This document shows, piece after piece, positions 52,660-61,756 of a stretch of DNA of 64,000 nt. The stretch comes from Bacteroidaceae bacterium. Lineage in GTDB: Bacteria > Bacteroidota > Bacteroidia > Bacteroidales > Barnesiellaceae_A. The notes under the pieces are model-generated. The model made no database searches. It saw only the letters and a program-made list of their open reading frames with translations, and had not been told where the DNA came from. Position 1 is the stretch's first letter. Every line of letters begins with the position of its first letter. Location: positions 62,001 to 126,000 of the forward strand of contig JAFUOV010000006.1 of assembly GCA_017481745.1 (NCBI GenBank). Direction: 5' to 3'. The position numbers were made by a program, and so were the translations under genes.

Positions 52660-55569
52660 TTAAATCTTTTGCAGGAATGATGCAAGGTTTGTTTCTCGCT
52701 CAAGTCCCATTTTCTTGCGCAGTCGGTAGCGTGTCATTTCGACCGATCGTACCGACATATTGAGCAATGGGGCTATCTCTTTGGAACTTAATCCCATTTT
52801 AAGATATGCACACAACCGTTTGTCGTTGATGTTGAGTTGTGGGTAGTCATGACCGAGTTGTTTGAGGAAGTTCTCATATACAAGGTCGAAGTTCTCCTCA
52901 AATTTGTGCCAATCGTTGTCGTGTTCGATGTTGTCTTGAATTTGGCGCATCAGGTGGTCAATCTGTTTCGATATTCTACCCGGAGGTGTTTGGCTGTTTA
53001 CGTTTTCCTGTATCTTGTTCAGCTGCGAGATAAGTTCAAGGAATATTTCGTTCTTGCGTATGAGGTTCATTGTCGTGTGAGATAACTCTTGCGATTTGTG
53101 TCGCAGGTCGTGCTCGAGTTGTTGGTTTTTGAGTGTAACAATCTCGCGTTCTTTCTCTTGAGCCTCGGCAAGGTGTATTCTCTTTTGCTCATCGAGTTCG
53201 CGATCCTTTTGTATTTTAATGGCCTGTGCAGCCTTTTGCGAGCGTAACTTGATGTAGCGAATAACCAGATAGAGCAGGATGACAAAAATAATGCTGTAGA
53301 TAATGATGGCTATTGTTCCCGAATACCATGGCGCGAGTATTTCAAATGTAATACTTGTTTCGCTCACGCTGCTGTCGTATGTGTTGAAAGCCTTTACGCG
53401 CAGGGTGTAAATGCCTTGGCGCAGCATTGGGTACTCGCGCGTCGCATTGGGCTGCGGTGCCGACCAATTGTCTTCAAAGTTCTCTAACTTGTAACGGTAT
53501 TGTATGGCTTCGTCTTCGCGAAACTCGGGCCAAGCACATTCAAATCGCAGATTGTTGAGGCGGTGAGGTATTTTCAGCGTTTCGTTGATGCTGCAATTGT
53601 CGTTATAGAGTATTGTGTCGGTGTCGTGTGTGTGGGCGTATATATTCTTTATATATACACCACGTCCGTTGAGGCGGGGCGTAACACTGCGCATATTAAC
53701 CCACGAAAATCCGTCTTCGGTAGAGATGAGCAGGTGGCTATCGTCGACAAAATTGAGGCTTTCAAAACCTATGATGAGTTTATTCAGCAACGGACGGAAT
53801 GATGTGGTGTCGAGCAGCAGGTGCCCCGTTTGGTCGCGTATGGCTACTCCGATATATCTTGAAGATACGCTCCATATTTCGTTTCGGTCGTTCTCGTATA
53901 GTCGCAATGTATTATGGGGGTGCTGTCCGAAGAGGTGATTGAATCTTTCGTATGGCTTAATGGTGTTCTTCTCGTAGTCGAATATGTGAAATCCGTTTTC
54001 CGATGAGAAAATCATATTATCCTCCATGCGTTTGAAAGTGTTGTTTTGTGTTGTTGCAAACCCGTCTTTGGCATCGAATAGGTCGATGTTTACAACGCTG
54101 TCGAGTGCGTTGTTTAGTTTAAATCGGTATATGCCGTTAATCCAGTGCGATAACCATATATAGCCCTCTTTATCCTCCTCAATCATTCCGGTAGCTTGGT
54201 CAAATCCTTTTATGTAGTGGCTGAATTGCCAATTGTTGTTTACTTTTTTAAGAATATAAAGTCCCGAATATGATGAGCCGAGTATGTAGTTGGGTTTTTG
54301 TTTTAGTTCGATAAAGGTCCAAGTTCCACTTGTCCTCGCAATGCGTTGAATGTTTTTTCCTTTTATAATAAAAGCACCTTGGTCATTGCCGCAGAATAGC
54401 GTGCCATCTATCTCGGTTAATGACCACACTTGGCTCTTCATAAGCAATTCTAATTGAAGCGGTTGTGGCGTTTCTTTGATAGGGTAGGATGTGGTATATA
54501 ATCCTTGATTGGTGCCAAGGTATAGGGTGTTGCCCTTTATGAAAGAGGCATAGCCCGAGCCGTATATATTATTGGGAGAATCGAATAGGTTGCGAATGGG
54601 TGAATTGTCGAGGATGTAATCGATACCTTTGTCGAGACCGAGCCATATATTGCCAATGTTGTCAAATTTTATGCTGAGAACGGTGTTGTTTTGCAGTCCC
54701 GAGTGGGTGTTGATATAGGAGAATGTATTATTGCGTAGTTCTTGTATGATGACACCGCTGGCAACTGTTCCATATACTATTTTCTTTCCGTTGGTTGTTG
54801 CGCAGAAGGCCTGGTTTTTTTTGATAAACTCCGAAGCTTCGTTGTTTTCGGGTTTTACTTGTGTGCCGTTAAAGGTGTATAAACCATGAAAGTCGGTAAC
54901 AAACAAGGTGTTGTCTTTGTATGGGATGATGGCGCACACTTTTTGATTTTTCATAATATCGCTATTGGGCAGTTTAATAAACATCTTGCCACTCAATGAG
55001 TATATGCCATCGGTTTGGCTGGCGATGAAAAGTGTGCGATCGACTATGCCCGATACATCTATTTTGTGTATAAAGTTGTAGCGCAGGATGGTATCGCCGT
55101 TGTATTCAAATACCTCGTGGTCGCCCTGGAAGTAAATGATATCGTCGAGTTGATGTATATTCCATATCTCGGTGAAGTTTCTCTCGCTTGGAGCTATTTT
55201 CTCCTTCAGCGATTGGTACGACAAGACTCGTGTCTCGGGGTCATATTGATAGTATCCCAGCTCATTGAAGGCTCCGGCGTATATTTTATTGTTCTTCTTG
55301 TCGTAGTGTAGAGAGCGAACATTGGTGTGGTTCTTGATAGGGTAGGTGTTCCATCGTATGCCGTCAAAAACCAGAAGACCGCTGTTGTTGGCAAAGTACA
55401 TTTCGCCATTATTGTCTTGTGCGATGTCCCAATTTTGTGTGCCGGCTTTATATTCCTTGCGAGGAAAGTTGCGAACTATTGGATGCAGGGCGTATGCTAT
55501 ATCTGTATGGAATAAGAAAAAAATGGATAGCAATATGACCGACTTGATGATGTGGCAGTGAGTGTTCAT
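52660..55569 (-). CDS. membrane-spanning PUL regulator: beta-propeller, Y_Y_Y and LuxR-like HTH
   Basis: Start MNTHCHIIKSVILLSIFF supplies a signal sequence; 969 residues. A long periplasmic region (about 35-670) contains propeller blades with two-component-regulator-propeller style motifs (MYFANNSGLLVFDGIRWNTY, NIWLGLDKGIDYI, GYIWLSHWINGIYRF). A Y_Y_Y domain follows (about 680-745, YRYKLENFEDNW), then one transmembrane helix (about 748-770), a charged coiled coil and a C-terminal LuxR-like HTH (about 905-969, SSKEIAPLLNMSVRSVEMTRYRLR). Unlike hybrid two-component sensors of many glucan loci it has no histidine kinase or receiver domain. Divergent position next to susC makes it the likely regulator of the glucan locus. 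Confidence 0.87.
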   Translation of the reverse strand: MNTHCHIIKSVILLSIFFLFHTDIAYALHPIVRNFPRKEYKAGTQNWDIAQDNNGEMYFANNSGLLVFDGIRWNTYPIKNHTNVRSLHYDKKNNKIYAGAFNELGYYQYDPETRVLSYQSLKEKIAPSERNFTEIWNIHQLDDIIYFQGDHEVFEYNGDTILRYNFIHKIDVSGIVDRTLFIASQTDGIYSLSGKMFIKLPNSDIMKNQKVCAIIPYKDNTLFVTDFHGLYTFNGTQVKPENNEASEFIKKNQAFCATTNGKKIVYGTVASGVIIQELRNNTFSYINTHSGLQNNTVLSIKFDNIGNIWLGLDKGIDYILDNSPIRNLFDSPNNIYGSGYASFIKGNTLYLGTNQGLYTTSYPIKETPQPLQLELLMKSQVWSLTEIDGTLFCGNDQGAFIIKGKNIQRIARTSGTWTFIELKQKPNYILGSSYSGLYILKKVNNNWQFSHYIKGFDQATGMIEEDKEGYIWLSHWINGIYRFKLNNALDSVVNIDLFDAKDGFATTQNNTFKRMEDNMIFSSENGFHIFDYEKNTIKPYERFNHLFGQHPHNTLRLYENDRNEIWSVSSRYIGVAIRDQTGHLLLDTTSFRPLLNKLIIGFESLNFVDDSHLLISTEDGFSWVNMRSVTPRLNGRGVYIKNIYAHTHDTDTILYNDNCSINETLKIPHRLNNLRFECAWPEFREDEAIQYRYKLENFEDNWSAPQPNATREYPMLRQGIYTLRVKAFNTYDSSVSETSITFEILAPWYSGTIAIIIYSIIFVILLYLVIRYIKLRSQKAAQAIKIQKDRELDEQKRIHLAEAQEKEREIVTLKNQQLEHDLRHKSQELSHTTMNLIRKNEIFLELISQLNKIQENVNSQTPPGRISKQIDHLMRQIQDNIEHDNDWHKFEENFDLVYENFLKQLGHDYPQLNINDKRLCAYLKMGLSSKEIAPLLNMSVRSVEMTRYRLRKKMGLERETNLASFLQKI

Positions 55570-55711
55570 ATCTGTGAATGTGTGATAGGATGTAAATTTT
55601 TTTTTCAAATTTGCCAATTATACCGATTGTGAGGTGAAATTTTTTATATGTTTTATAACATGTTTTGCATAATAGTGTGAAAATCAGCACCAAATGTCAT
55701 TTAAAATGAAT

Positions 55712-55744
55712 TGTTGTTGAGTCTTTTTTTTACTGTTGTTGAGT
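55712..55744 (+). promoter_or_regulatory. candidate operator: exact 11-bp direct repeat, 22-bp period
   Basis: TGTTGTTGAGT occurs at 55712-55722 and again at 55734-55744, exactly two helical turns apart, each followed by a T-rich run. The downstream copy ends 15 bases before the -33 box of the susC promoter, so the pair spans about -88 to -56 relative to the predicted start: the usual location for an activator. The site could be bound by the divergent membrane regulator; that is inference. Confidence 0.5.
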
Positions 55745-55759
55745 TTTTGTGAGGTGTTT

Positions 55760-55793
55760 TTTGGATGCTCCGATATATTAAATTGTATCTTTG
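55760..55793 (+). promoter_or_regulatory. promoter of the susC operon
   Basis: TTTGG (55760-55764) and TATCTTTG (55786-55793) are 21-22 bases apart. Predicted start near 55800 leaves a leader of about 95 bases before the susC ATG. Confidence 0.65.
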
Positions 55794-55895
55794 CATTGTT
55801 AAAAAGTCGCGAATAAGCCTTAAATTATTAATGTGTATAAGATTATTGCTTGTATACAGTGTGCATGATAGAACTTAATTGTAAATAAATATACC

Positions 55896-58800
55896 ATGAA
55901 CCTAAAAATTACCCAAAAACTTATAGCAGTAGTGTTGACGGTTGTTTTGGCTGTGACATCTGCTATTGCTGCTCCTGTCGTTGTTACCGGTACTGTAACA
56001 GATAGTAGTGGTGAGCCTATCATTGGAGCTTCGGTTCTTGAGAAGGGAACTACTAATGGCTGTTCTACCGATATTGATGGTAAATTCTCGTTGCGAGTAG
56101 AGGGCAACAAAACCCTTGTAGTAAGTTATGTTGGTATGAAGTCGCAAGATGTGAAACTTGCCGGAAGAACTGATATTAATGTAACCCTCGAGAGTGGTGA
56201 TGTGATGCTCGATGATGTTGTGGTTATCGGTTACGGAACTATGAAAAAGAGTGACTTGACGGGTGCTGTAACAACTGTCGCTGCTGAAAACCTCAAGAAA
56301 ACTCCTGCTGCGAGTCTTGATCAAGCCTTGCAAGGTCGTGCCGCAGGTGTTACGGTCAATGCCAGCAGTGGTCAGCCCGGTGCTGCTGCCGAGGTGCGCA
56401 TTCGTGGTATTGGTACAGTCAATAATAGTGCTCCTATCTATGTCGTTGATGGCATTATTCTCGATGATATTTCTTTCCTCAGTCCCAGCGACATCGCTTC
56501 GATGGAGATTCTTAAAGATGCCTCGGCAACAGCCATCTATGGTAGCCGTGGTGCTAATGGTGTAATTATTGTTACTACCAAGAGTGGAAATAAAGAGGGT
56601 CGAGCCGAGGTGTCGTTCGATATGTATGTAGGTTGGCAAAATCGTTGGCGTTCACTTGATGTGATGGGTCGTGATGAGTTTGTCGATACATACCTTAAAA
56701 TAAACGGAACGAAGTCGGAGCGCAACTATTTCGATAAAAATGGCTTTAATGCTTGGCTCGAAGCTTATAAAGGTGTGGGTCGTAAGGAGTATCATCCTGA
56801 GGTTTTGAGTAAGAAGAATCCCGATGGATTGGATTACAGTGCTATCGAAACCAATTGGCAGGATGAGGTGTTCGTGCCTAATGCTTTGATACAAAATTAT
56901 CACCTCTCGGTCGATGGAGGTAGTAATCGTTATGGCTATTCTATCAGTGCAAGTTGGTTTGACCAAGATGGTACTATAATAGGTTCTAATTACAAGCGTC
57001 TGACACTGCGGGCCAATACTTGGTTTAAGGTAAAAGATTGGTTGAAAGTGGGCGAAAATATATCGTTTGTATCTACTCGCAGCCGATGGGCTATGAACAA
57101 TGATGCGAGTGCCGGTGCTTCGATACTCTCTGCCGCATTGGCAATGGCACCATGGGATCCTACTCACTATCCCGACGGTAGCCATAACAATGCCGGTGAA
57201 GACCTGAGCGGTCAGATAGCCGCCGCTACCAACTTTACAAACGTAACCAATCCCTTCTCGATGGTCGAAACCTCTCATCCCAATGATAAGACCGAACGAT
57301 TGATTGGTGATATTTATGTCGAAATTACACCACCGTTTGTTAAAGGATTGACTTTCCGAAGCGATGTTTCGCTTGACCTTATCAATAGCTCCAATCGCAC
57401 TTTTAAGGATGCGTACAAGTATTCGGACTATGACCAGAGTGTGTATAATTTCCTCAGCAGTAGTATGGGGCGTCAAAGCCAATTGATATGGGAAAATACA
57501 TTGACTTATAATAATGTGTTCAATGAAATTCACGACCTTACGGTAATGGTGGGTCAAACAATGGAAGAGAGTAATTATTACTCGATTGGAGGCTCGGGTT
57601 CATCTATATTGAATCCTACCGAAACCAATTGGTATCTTTCACAAACCACACAAGATCGTACCGAAGCCGGCGATAGCGTATGGCGCACACGTCGTTTCTC
57701 TTTGTTGGGTCGTGTTCACTACTCGTTGCTCAATCGTTACTTGCTGACTGCCAACTTCCGTGCCGATGCATCGAGTATGTTCCCCGAAAACTTGTGGGGC
57801 TTCTTCCCCTCGGCTGCCTTGGCTTGGAAATTAAGCGAGGAAGAGTGGATGAAAGATATATCGTGGCTCGATTTCTTGAAGATGCGTGCCGGATGGGGAC
57901 AAATCGGTAATGATAAGATTTCGAGCGATAGCTTTACGCTTAATATGTTCAATACAGGTCCTACATTTGTCGACTATGTATTTGGTGAAAATCAACAACT
58001 TGCCAATGGCGCTACCGTGCTTACTTGGGTAAATAACGGTGGTAAGTGGGAGGTTACCGAACAATGGGACTTGGGTATAGACTTCGGCTTGTTCCGTGGC
58101 TTGTTGTCGGGTACTATCGACTTCTTCTTGCGCGATACTCGCGATATGTTGCTCAGCGTCAAGGCTCCTGCCTATGTGGGCAACCGTTTTGATGGTACCA
58201 ATAACGTAGGAACAGTGCGCAACCAAGGTATAGAATTGTCGTTAGAGCATCGCAATAAGATAGGCAATGTGTCGTATTCGGTAGGCGGTAATGTGTCGTT
58301 TATACAGAATGAGTTGACTGCACTCAATGGCGGACAACCTGTATATAGCCACATCGACAACGTTGTTGTGTGCGACGAAGGTATGCCATTATATTCGTTC
58401 TACGGATATAACTATGAAGGCGTTTACCAAACACAAGAAGAGGTTGACGCTGCTATGTGGGGTTATGCCGCCGGCAATCAGCCTTATTCGGTAGGTGATG
58501 CTCACTACACCGACCAAAATAACGATGGTATTATAGATGATAAAGATAAAATATTCTTGGGTAGTGCATTCCCTTGGTTGACTTATGGTATAAACTTGGG
58601 TCTTGAATGGAAAGGAATAGATGTTTCGCTCTTCTTCCAAGGTGTATATGGTAATGAAATATACAACCAAGTACGCTATCGTACCGAGGGTCGTGGCGAT
58701 ACCTCTATCTTGAGTACCGCTATGCGCGATGTGTGGACTCCTACATCGACCGATGGCTCTATTCCCGATCCTCGTCATAGCGTGAATTTCTTTGCTTCAA

Positions 58801-59039
58801 ATCGTTTCCTTGAGGACGGCTCATACTTCCGTTTGAAAAATGCTCAAATCGGTTATACACTGCCTCAAAAGTGGATGAAAACTATCCGATTTAACAGCTG
58901 CCGTATTTATGTTCAAGGTAGTAACTTGTTTACTGTTACCAAGTATACAGGATATGATCCCGAGGTAGGAGGTGGTGTCGATTATGGTAACTATCCTCAA
59001 TCGCGTACTATTCTTGTAGGCGCAAATATATCGTTCTAA
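55896..59039 (+). CDS. SusC/RagA family TonB-dependent outer membrane transporter
   Basis: The 1047-residue protein has a signal peptide (to about AIAAP-25) and a carboxypeptidase-regulatory-like domain (about 28-105, VTGTVTDSSGEPIIGASV). The SusC-specific junction DDVVVIGYGTMKKSDLTGAV follows, then a plug (about 115-230, IRGIGTVNNSAPIYVVDG and EILKDASATAIYGSRGANGVIIVTT) and a beta-barrel ending in a terminal Phe (LVGANISF). It imports oligosaccharides captured by the SusD partner, driven by TonB. It is the first gene of the operon, 18 bases before susD. Confidence 0.97.
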   Translation: MNLKITQKLIAVVLTVVLAVTSAIAAPVVVTGTVTDSSGEPIIGASVLEKGTTNGCSTDIDGKFSLRVEGNKTLVVSYVGMKSQDVKLAGRTDINVTLESGDVMLDDVVVIGYGTMKKSDLTGAVTTVAAENLKKTPAASLDQALQGRAAGVTVNASSGQPGAAAEVRIRGIGTVNNSAPIYVVDGIILDDISFLSPSDIASMEILKDASATAIYGSRGANGVIIVTTKSGNKEGRAEVSFDMYVGWQNRWRSLDVMGRDEFVDTYLKINGTKSERNYFDKNGFNAWLEAYKGVGRKEYHPEVLSKKNPDGLDYSAIETNWQDEVFVPNALIQNYHLSVDGGSNRYGYSISASWFDQDGTIIGSNYKRLTLRANTWFKVKDWLKVGENISFVSTRSRWAMNNDASAGASILSAALAMAPWDPTHYPDGSHNNAGEDLSGQIAAATNFTNVTNPFSMVETSHPNDKTERLIGDIYVEITPPFVKGLTFRSDVSLDLINSSNRTFKDAYKYSDYDQSVYNFLSSSMGRQSQLIWENTLTYNNVFNEIHDLTVMVGQTMEESNYYSIGGSGSSILNPTETNWYLSQTTQDRTEAGDSVWRTRRFSLLGRVHYSLLNRYLLTANFRADASSMFPENLWGFFPSAALAWKLSEEEWMKDISWLDFLKMRAGWGQIGNDKISSDSFTLNMFNTGPTFVDYVFGENQQLANGATVLTWVNNGGKWEVTEQWDLGIDFGLFRGLLSGTIDFFLRDTRDMLLSVKAPAYVGNRFDGTNNVGTVRNQGIELSLEHRNKIGNVSYSVGGNVSFIQNELTALNGGQPVYSHIDNVVVCDEGMPLYSFYGYNYEGVYQTQEEVDAAMWGYAAGNQPYSVGDAHYTDQNNDGIIDDKDKIFLGSAFPWLTYGINLGLEWKGIDVSLFFQGVYGNEIYNQVRYRTEGRGDTSILSTAMRDVWTPTSTDGSIPDPRHSVNFFASNRFLEDGSYFRLKNAQIGYTLPQKWMKTIRFNSCRIYVQGSNLFTVTKYTGYDPEVGGGVDYGNYPQSRTILVGANISF

Positions 59040-59057
59040 CCGTTAAAGCTAAATACA

Positions 59058-60611
59058 ATGAAAAAGATATATTATATTTCGTTAATGAGTGTAGCTTTGT
59101 TGGCTACTTCGTGTGTCGATGGTTGGCTTACCGAGCCATCTCCCGGCAAGACACAACTTGAGGACTTCTTTACCTCGGGTGCTACAGCAACGCAATCGGT
59201 CAATGCCGCATATATGCCTATTGCATGGGAATATGGCGAAACATATTTCCCAGAGTGGTATATCGGAGATGTAATGTCGGATGATGCACTGAAGGGTGGA
59301 CAGACTGTTGCCGATATGTCGGCTGTCTATGATATGGAAAACTTTAAGACACAATCAAATAATGTCTTGTTGCTCGATTTTTATCGCGCTCAATATCAGG
59401 GTATAGCCCGATGCAATCTTGCGCTTGATCAAATAGGCAAGATGGAGCCTGACACCTCATTGACAGTCGAACTGAAACAACGTTTGTTGGGAGAGGCGTC
59501 ATTTATGCGTGCTATGTATTATTTCCGTTTGGTGCGTGTCTTTGGTGGTGTTCCTTACATCGATTTTATTATAGATGCGCCATCCAAGTGGCAACAACCT
59601 CGCGCTACGGTCGAGAAGGTTTATGAAGAGATTATCGATGATTTGCTGTTTGCCCAAACAAACCTTTGGGAAAAAGATGAATATGCTGCTGAGGACTTGG
59701 GTCGTGCCACAAAGGGTGCTGCCGAGGCTATGTTGCTCAAGGTATATTTGTATATGAAGAACTATGCTGCTGCCGAGGAATGGGGACGTGTTATTGTGAA
59801 TAAGGGTAAATACGACCTTGTTGATGATTATGCATTCAACTTCGTTGTTGAGGGCGAAAACAATATGGAGTCGGTATTTGAAATTCAGTATATGGAAGAT
59901 CCTATGAGCGATTACGGAGGCGATTCGCACTATGGTTATACTCGTGGCACATTTACAACCGTACTTACTCGCTCGCGTCATCAAGAGGGTTGGGGCTTCA
60001 ATAAGCCTACCAACGACCTATACAATGCCTATGATGAGGGCGACCCTCGTCGTGATATGACCATTCTCGATCCCGGCGCAGATGCTTTGGATGATGTATA
60101 TTTAGGTGTACGTTACCTGAACAAAAAATCGGCGTGCCTTTATGCCGATGGTACATATTACAAGCTCACTCACCACAGTCGTGGAATGCTCAATAATAAG
60201 TATATACGCTATGCCGATGTATTGTTGATGTATGCCGAGGCTTGCTGTGAGAATAATAATCTGGCAACAGCCAAGGAAGCGCTTGAGAAAGTGCGTGCGC
60301 GTGCACGTGCCATGCAGTCCGATGCTTCGGTATTGCCTCCCTTCCCCTATGGAAGCTATAGCGATAACCAAGCCGACTTGCGACAAGCCATTCGCCATGA
60401 ACGCCGCTTGGAGTTGGCTATGGAGGGACATCGATGGTTTGACCTTGTGCGTTGGGGCATTGCTGCCGAGGTTATGGAGGCTTATAAAGCATCGGAGAGT
60501 GTGGCAGTTCGTGCCGAAATGGGTACTTTCGTAAAAGGTAAACACGAACTTTTCCCCATACCTCAACAAGAGATTGACCTCAATCCTATGGAGCAAAATC
60601 CTATGTATTAA
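59058..60611 (+). CDS. SusD/RagB family surface glycan-binding lipoprotein
   Basis: The 517-residue protein has a lipoprotein signal with Cys19 (LLATSC). The helical SusD fold shows as an N-terminal TPR-like region (QRLLGEASFMRAMYYFRLVRVFGGVPY), the central KPTNDLYNAYDEGDPRRDMTI and the C-terminal IRHERRLELAMEGHRWFDLVRWG signature. It forms the lid on the SusC barrel and binds the incoming glycan. A hairpin (60619-60658) follows its stop. Confidence 0.97.
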   Translation: MKKIYYISLMSVALLATSCVDGWLTEPSPGKTQLEDFFTSGATATQSVNAAYMPIAWEYGETYFPEWYIGDVMSDDALKGGQTVADMSAVYDMENFKTQSNNVLLLDFYRAQYQGIARCNLALDQIGKMEPDTSLTVELKQRLLGEASFMRAMYYFRLVRVFGGVPYIDFIIDAPSKWQQPRATVEKVYEEIIDDLLFAQTNLWEKDEYAAEDLGRATKGAAEAMLLKVYLYMKNYAAAEEWGRVIVNKGKYDLVDDYAFNFVVEGENNMESVFEIQYMEDPMSDYGGDSHYGYTRGTFTTVLTRSRHQEGWGFNKPTNDLYNAYDEGDPRRDMTILDPGADALDDVYLGVRYLNKKSACLYADGTYYKLTHHSRGMLNNKYIRYADVLLMYAEACCENNNLATAKEALEKVRARARAMQSDASVLPPFPYGSYSDNQADLRQAIRHERRLELAMEGHRWFDLVRWGIAAEVMEAYKASESVAVRAEMGTFVKGKHELFPIPQQEIDLNPMEQNPMY

Positions 60612-60618
60612 TATAATC

Positions 60619-60658
60619 GTGAGGCTGTATTTAAGCTACTCCTTATATGCAGCCTCAC
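60619..60658 (+). other. intercistronic hairpin after susD
   Basis: GTGAGGCTG (60619-60627) and CAGCCTCAC (60650-60658) form a perfect 9-bp stem with a 22-nt loop that can extend the stem slightly. There is no U-run. It may be a partial terminator or an RNA-stability element separating susCD from the enzyme genes. Confidence 0.65.
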
Positions 60659-60709
60659 CCCAACATAAAACAACCTATCTATTTTCTAACCTTTTTAAAT
60701 TCAATTGTT

Positions 60710-61609
60710 ATGAAAAAAATTACTTTTTTGACAGTAGCTTTAGCTACCTTGTTTGTAGGTAATGTGTTTGCACAAGCTGAGTTTGACTTTTCAAAAGCCA
60801 CAAACTATCACTTGATTTATTTGGATGAAGAAACCGCGGCTGCCAATATTAATGCTGCCGATATTACTTCAGACTGTCGTCCCGACGATACAACTCGTTT
60901 CTTGTATGTTTGGGAAAATACTTATACCGGTCAAACTGCTATGGGTCCCAACTCAAACGGTGTTCCCGGAGCATACTTGAGCTTCACTGTTAACAACGTT
61001 GGTTGGTCTGGTTTTGGTTTCGTTAATACAGCCGGTTGTAAATTCAATGCTATCGACGATAGCTATCGTTTCCACATCGCTATGAAGAGTATCTCAAACG
61101 ATTCTCACGTAATCATAATAGGTGATGAGGATGCCGGTGAAGTAGCCAAAATGACTATTGGCGCAACTCCCTTCAATGATGGTGGTAAAATCTACGAAGT
61201 TCTTACCGATATCTCTCGTGACGGAGAGTGGAATGCTATCGACGTTTCTTGTGCCGACCTCCACGCTTACAGCGCAACAGGTAAGTTCGGTTACAGCAAT
61301 CCCGACTTTACCGGTAATATATTTTCTTTCTTGAGTGGTGCTCGTGAAGGTGCCGATATCGACTTGGATGCTATCTTCTTCTACAAACCGGTTGATGGCG
61401 CTGTTAAGGGTGTGAAAAATGCCAATGTAAATATCTTCAGCACCAACCGTACTATCCAAGTATTGGGTGGCGAAGGTCTCGCGGTTTACAGCATTACAGG
61501 TAAGCTCGTGAAGGAAACAAAAGGTACTATCGTAGGCACAGAAAATCTTCCTGCCGGTATATATTTGGCAAAGTGCGGTGCTAAAGTTGTAAAAGTAGTT
61601 GTAAAATAA
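60710..61609 (+). CDS. secreted protein with T9SS tail, in the surface glycan-binding position
   Basis: The start MKKITFLTVALATLFVGNVFA is used because it gives a signal peptide; a longer frame would start inside the susD-downstream hairpin. The 299-residue product is beta-rich with aromatic residues (FLYVWENTYTGQTAMGP, GWSGFGFVNTAGC) that would suit glycan stacking. Its last about 65 residues (ending AKVVKVVVK) resemble a T9SS sorting domain. Third genes after susD usually encode lipoprotein glycan-binding proteins, so a similar role is plausible here, but no known family was recognised. Confidence 0.7.
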   Translation: MKKITFLTVALATLFVGNVFAQAEFDFSKATNYHLIYLDEETAAANINAADITSDCRPDDTTRFLYVWENTYTGQTAMGPNSNGVPGAYLSFTVNNVGWSGFGFVNTAGCKFNAIDDSYRFHIAMKSISNDSHVIIIGDEDAGEVAKMTIGATPFNDGGKIYEVLTDISRDGEWNAIDVSCADLHAYSATGKFGYSNPDFTGNIFSFLSGAREGADIDLDAIFFYKPVDGAVKGVKNANVNIFSTNRTIQVLGGEGLAVYSITGKLVKETKGTIVGTENLPAGIYLAKCGAKVVKVVVK

Positions 61610-61625
61610 ATTGTGTTTTTAAGAT

Positions 61626-61666
61626 GAGGCGATTGCCCGTATATGTATATGGGCAATACTCGCCTC
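61626..61666 (+). other. intercistronic hairpin before the GH16 genes
   Basis: GAGGCGA/TCGCCTC (61626-61632 with 61660-61666) and TTGCCC/GGGCAA (61633-61638 with 61651-61656) form a two-part stem with a three-nt bulge, extendable through the ATATGTATAT loop. No U-run follows. Like the hairpin after susD it could tune the level of downstream enzymes. Confidence 0.65.
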
Positions 61667-61756
61667 CTATATGACTCCTTGTTGTTAGGTTCTCAATAGG
61701 TTTTTTTAAGGTAAAATAATATAAGGAATAGGTATAACCTTATTAAGAAGGAAATT

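Noticed and set aside
52660..55569. Hybrid two-component (HTCS) regulator
   Set aside because: The propeller and Y_Y_Y parts suggest it, but no histidine kinase H-box, ATPase or receiver Asp was found between the membrane helix and the HTH.
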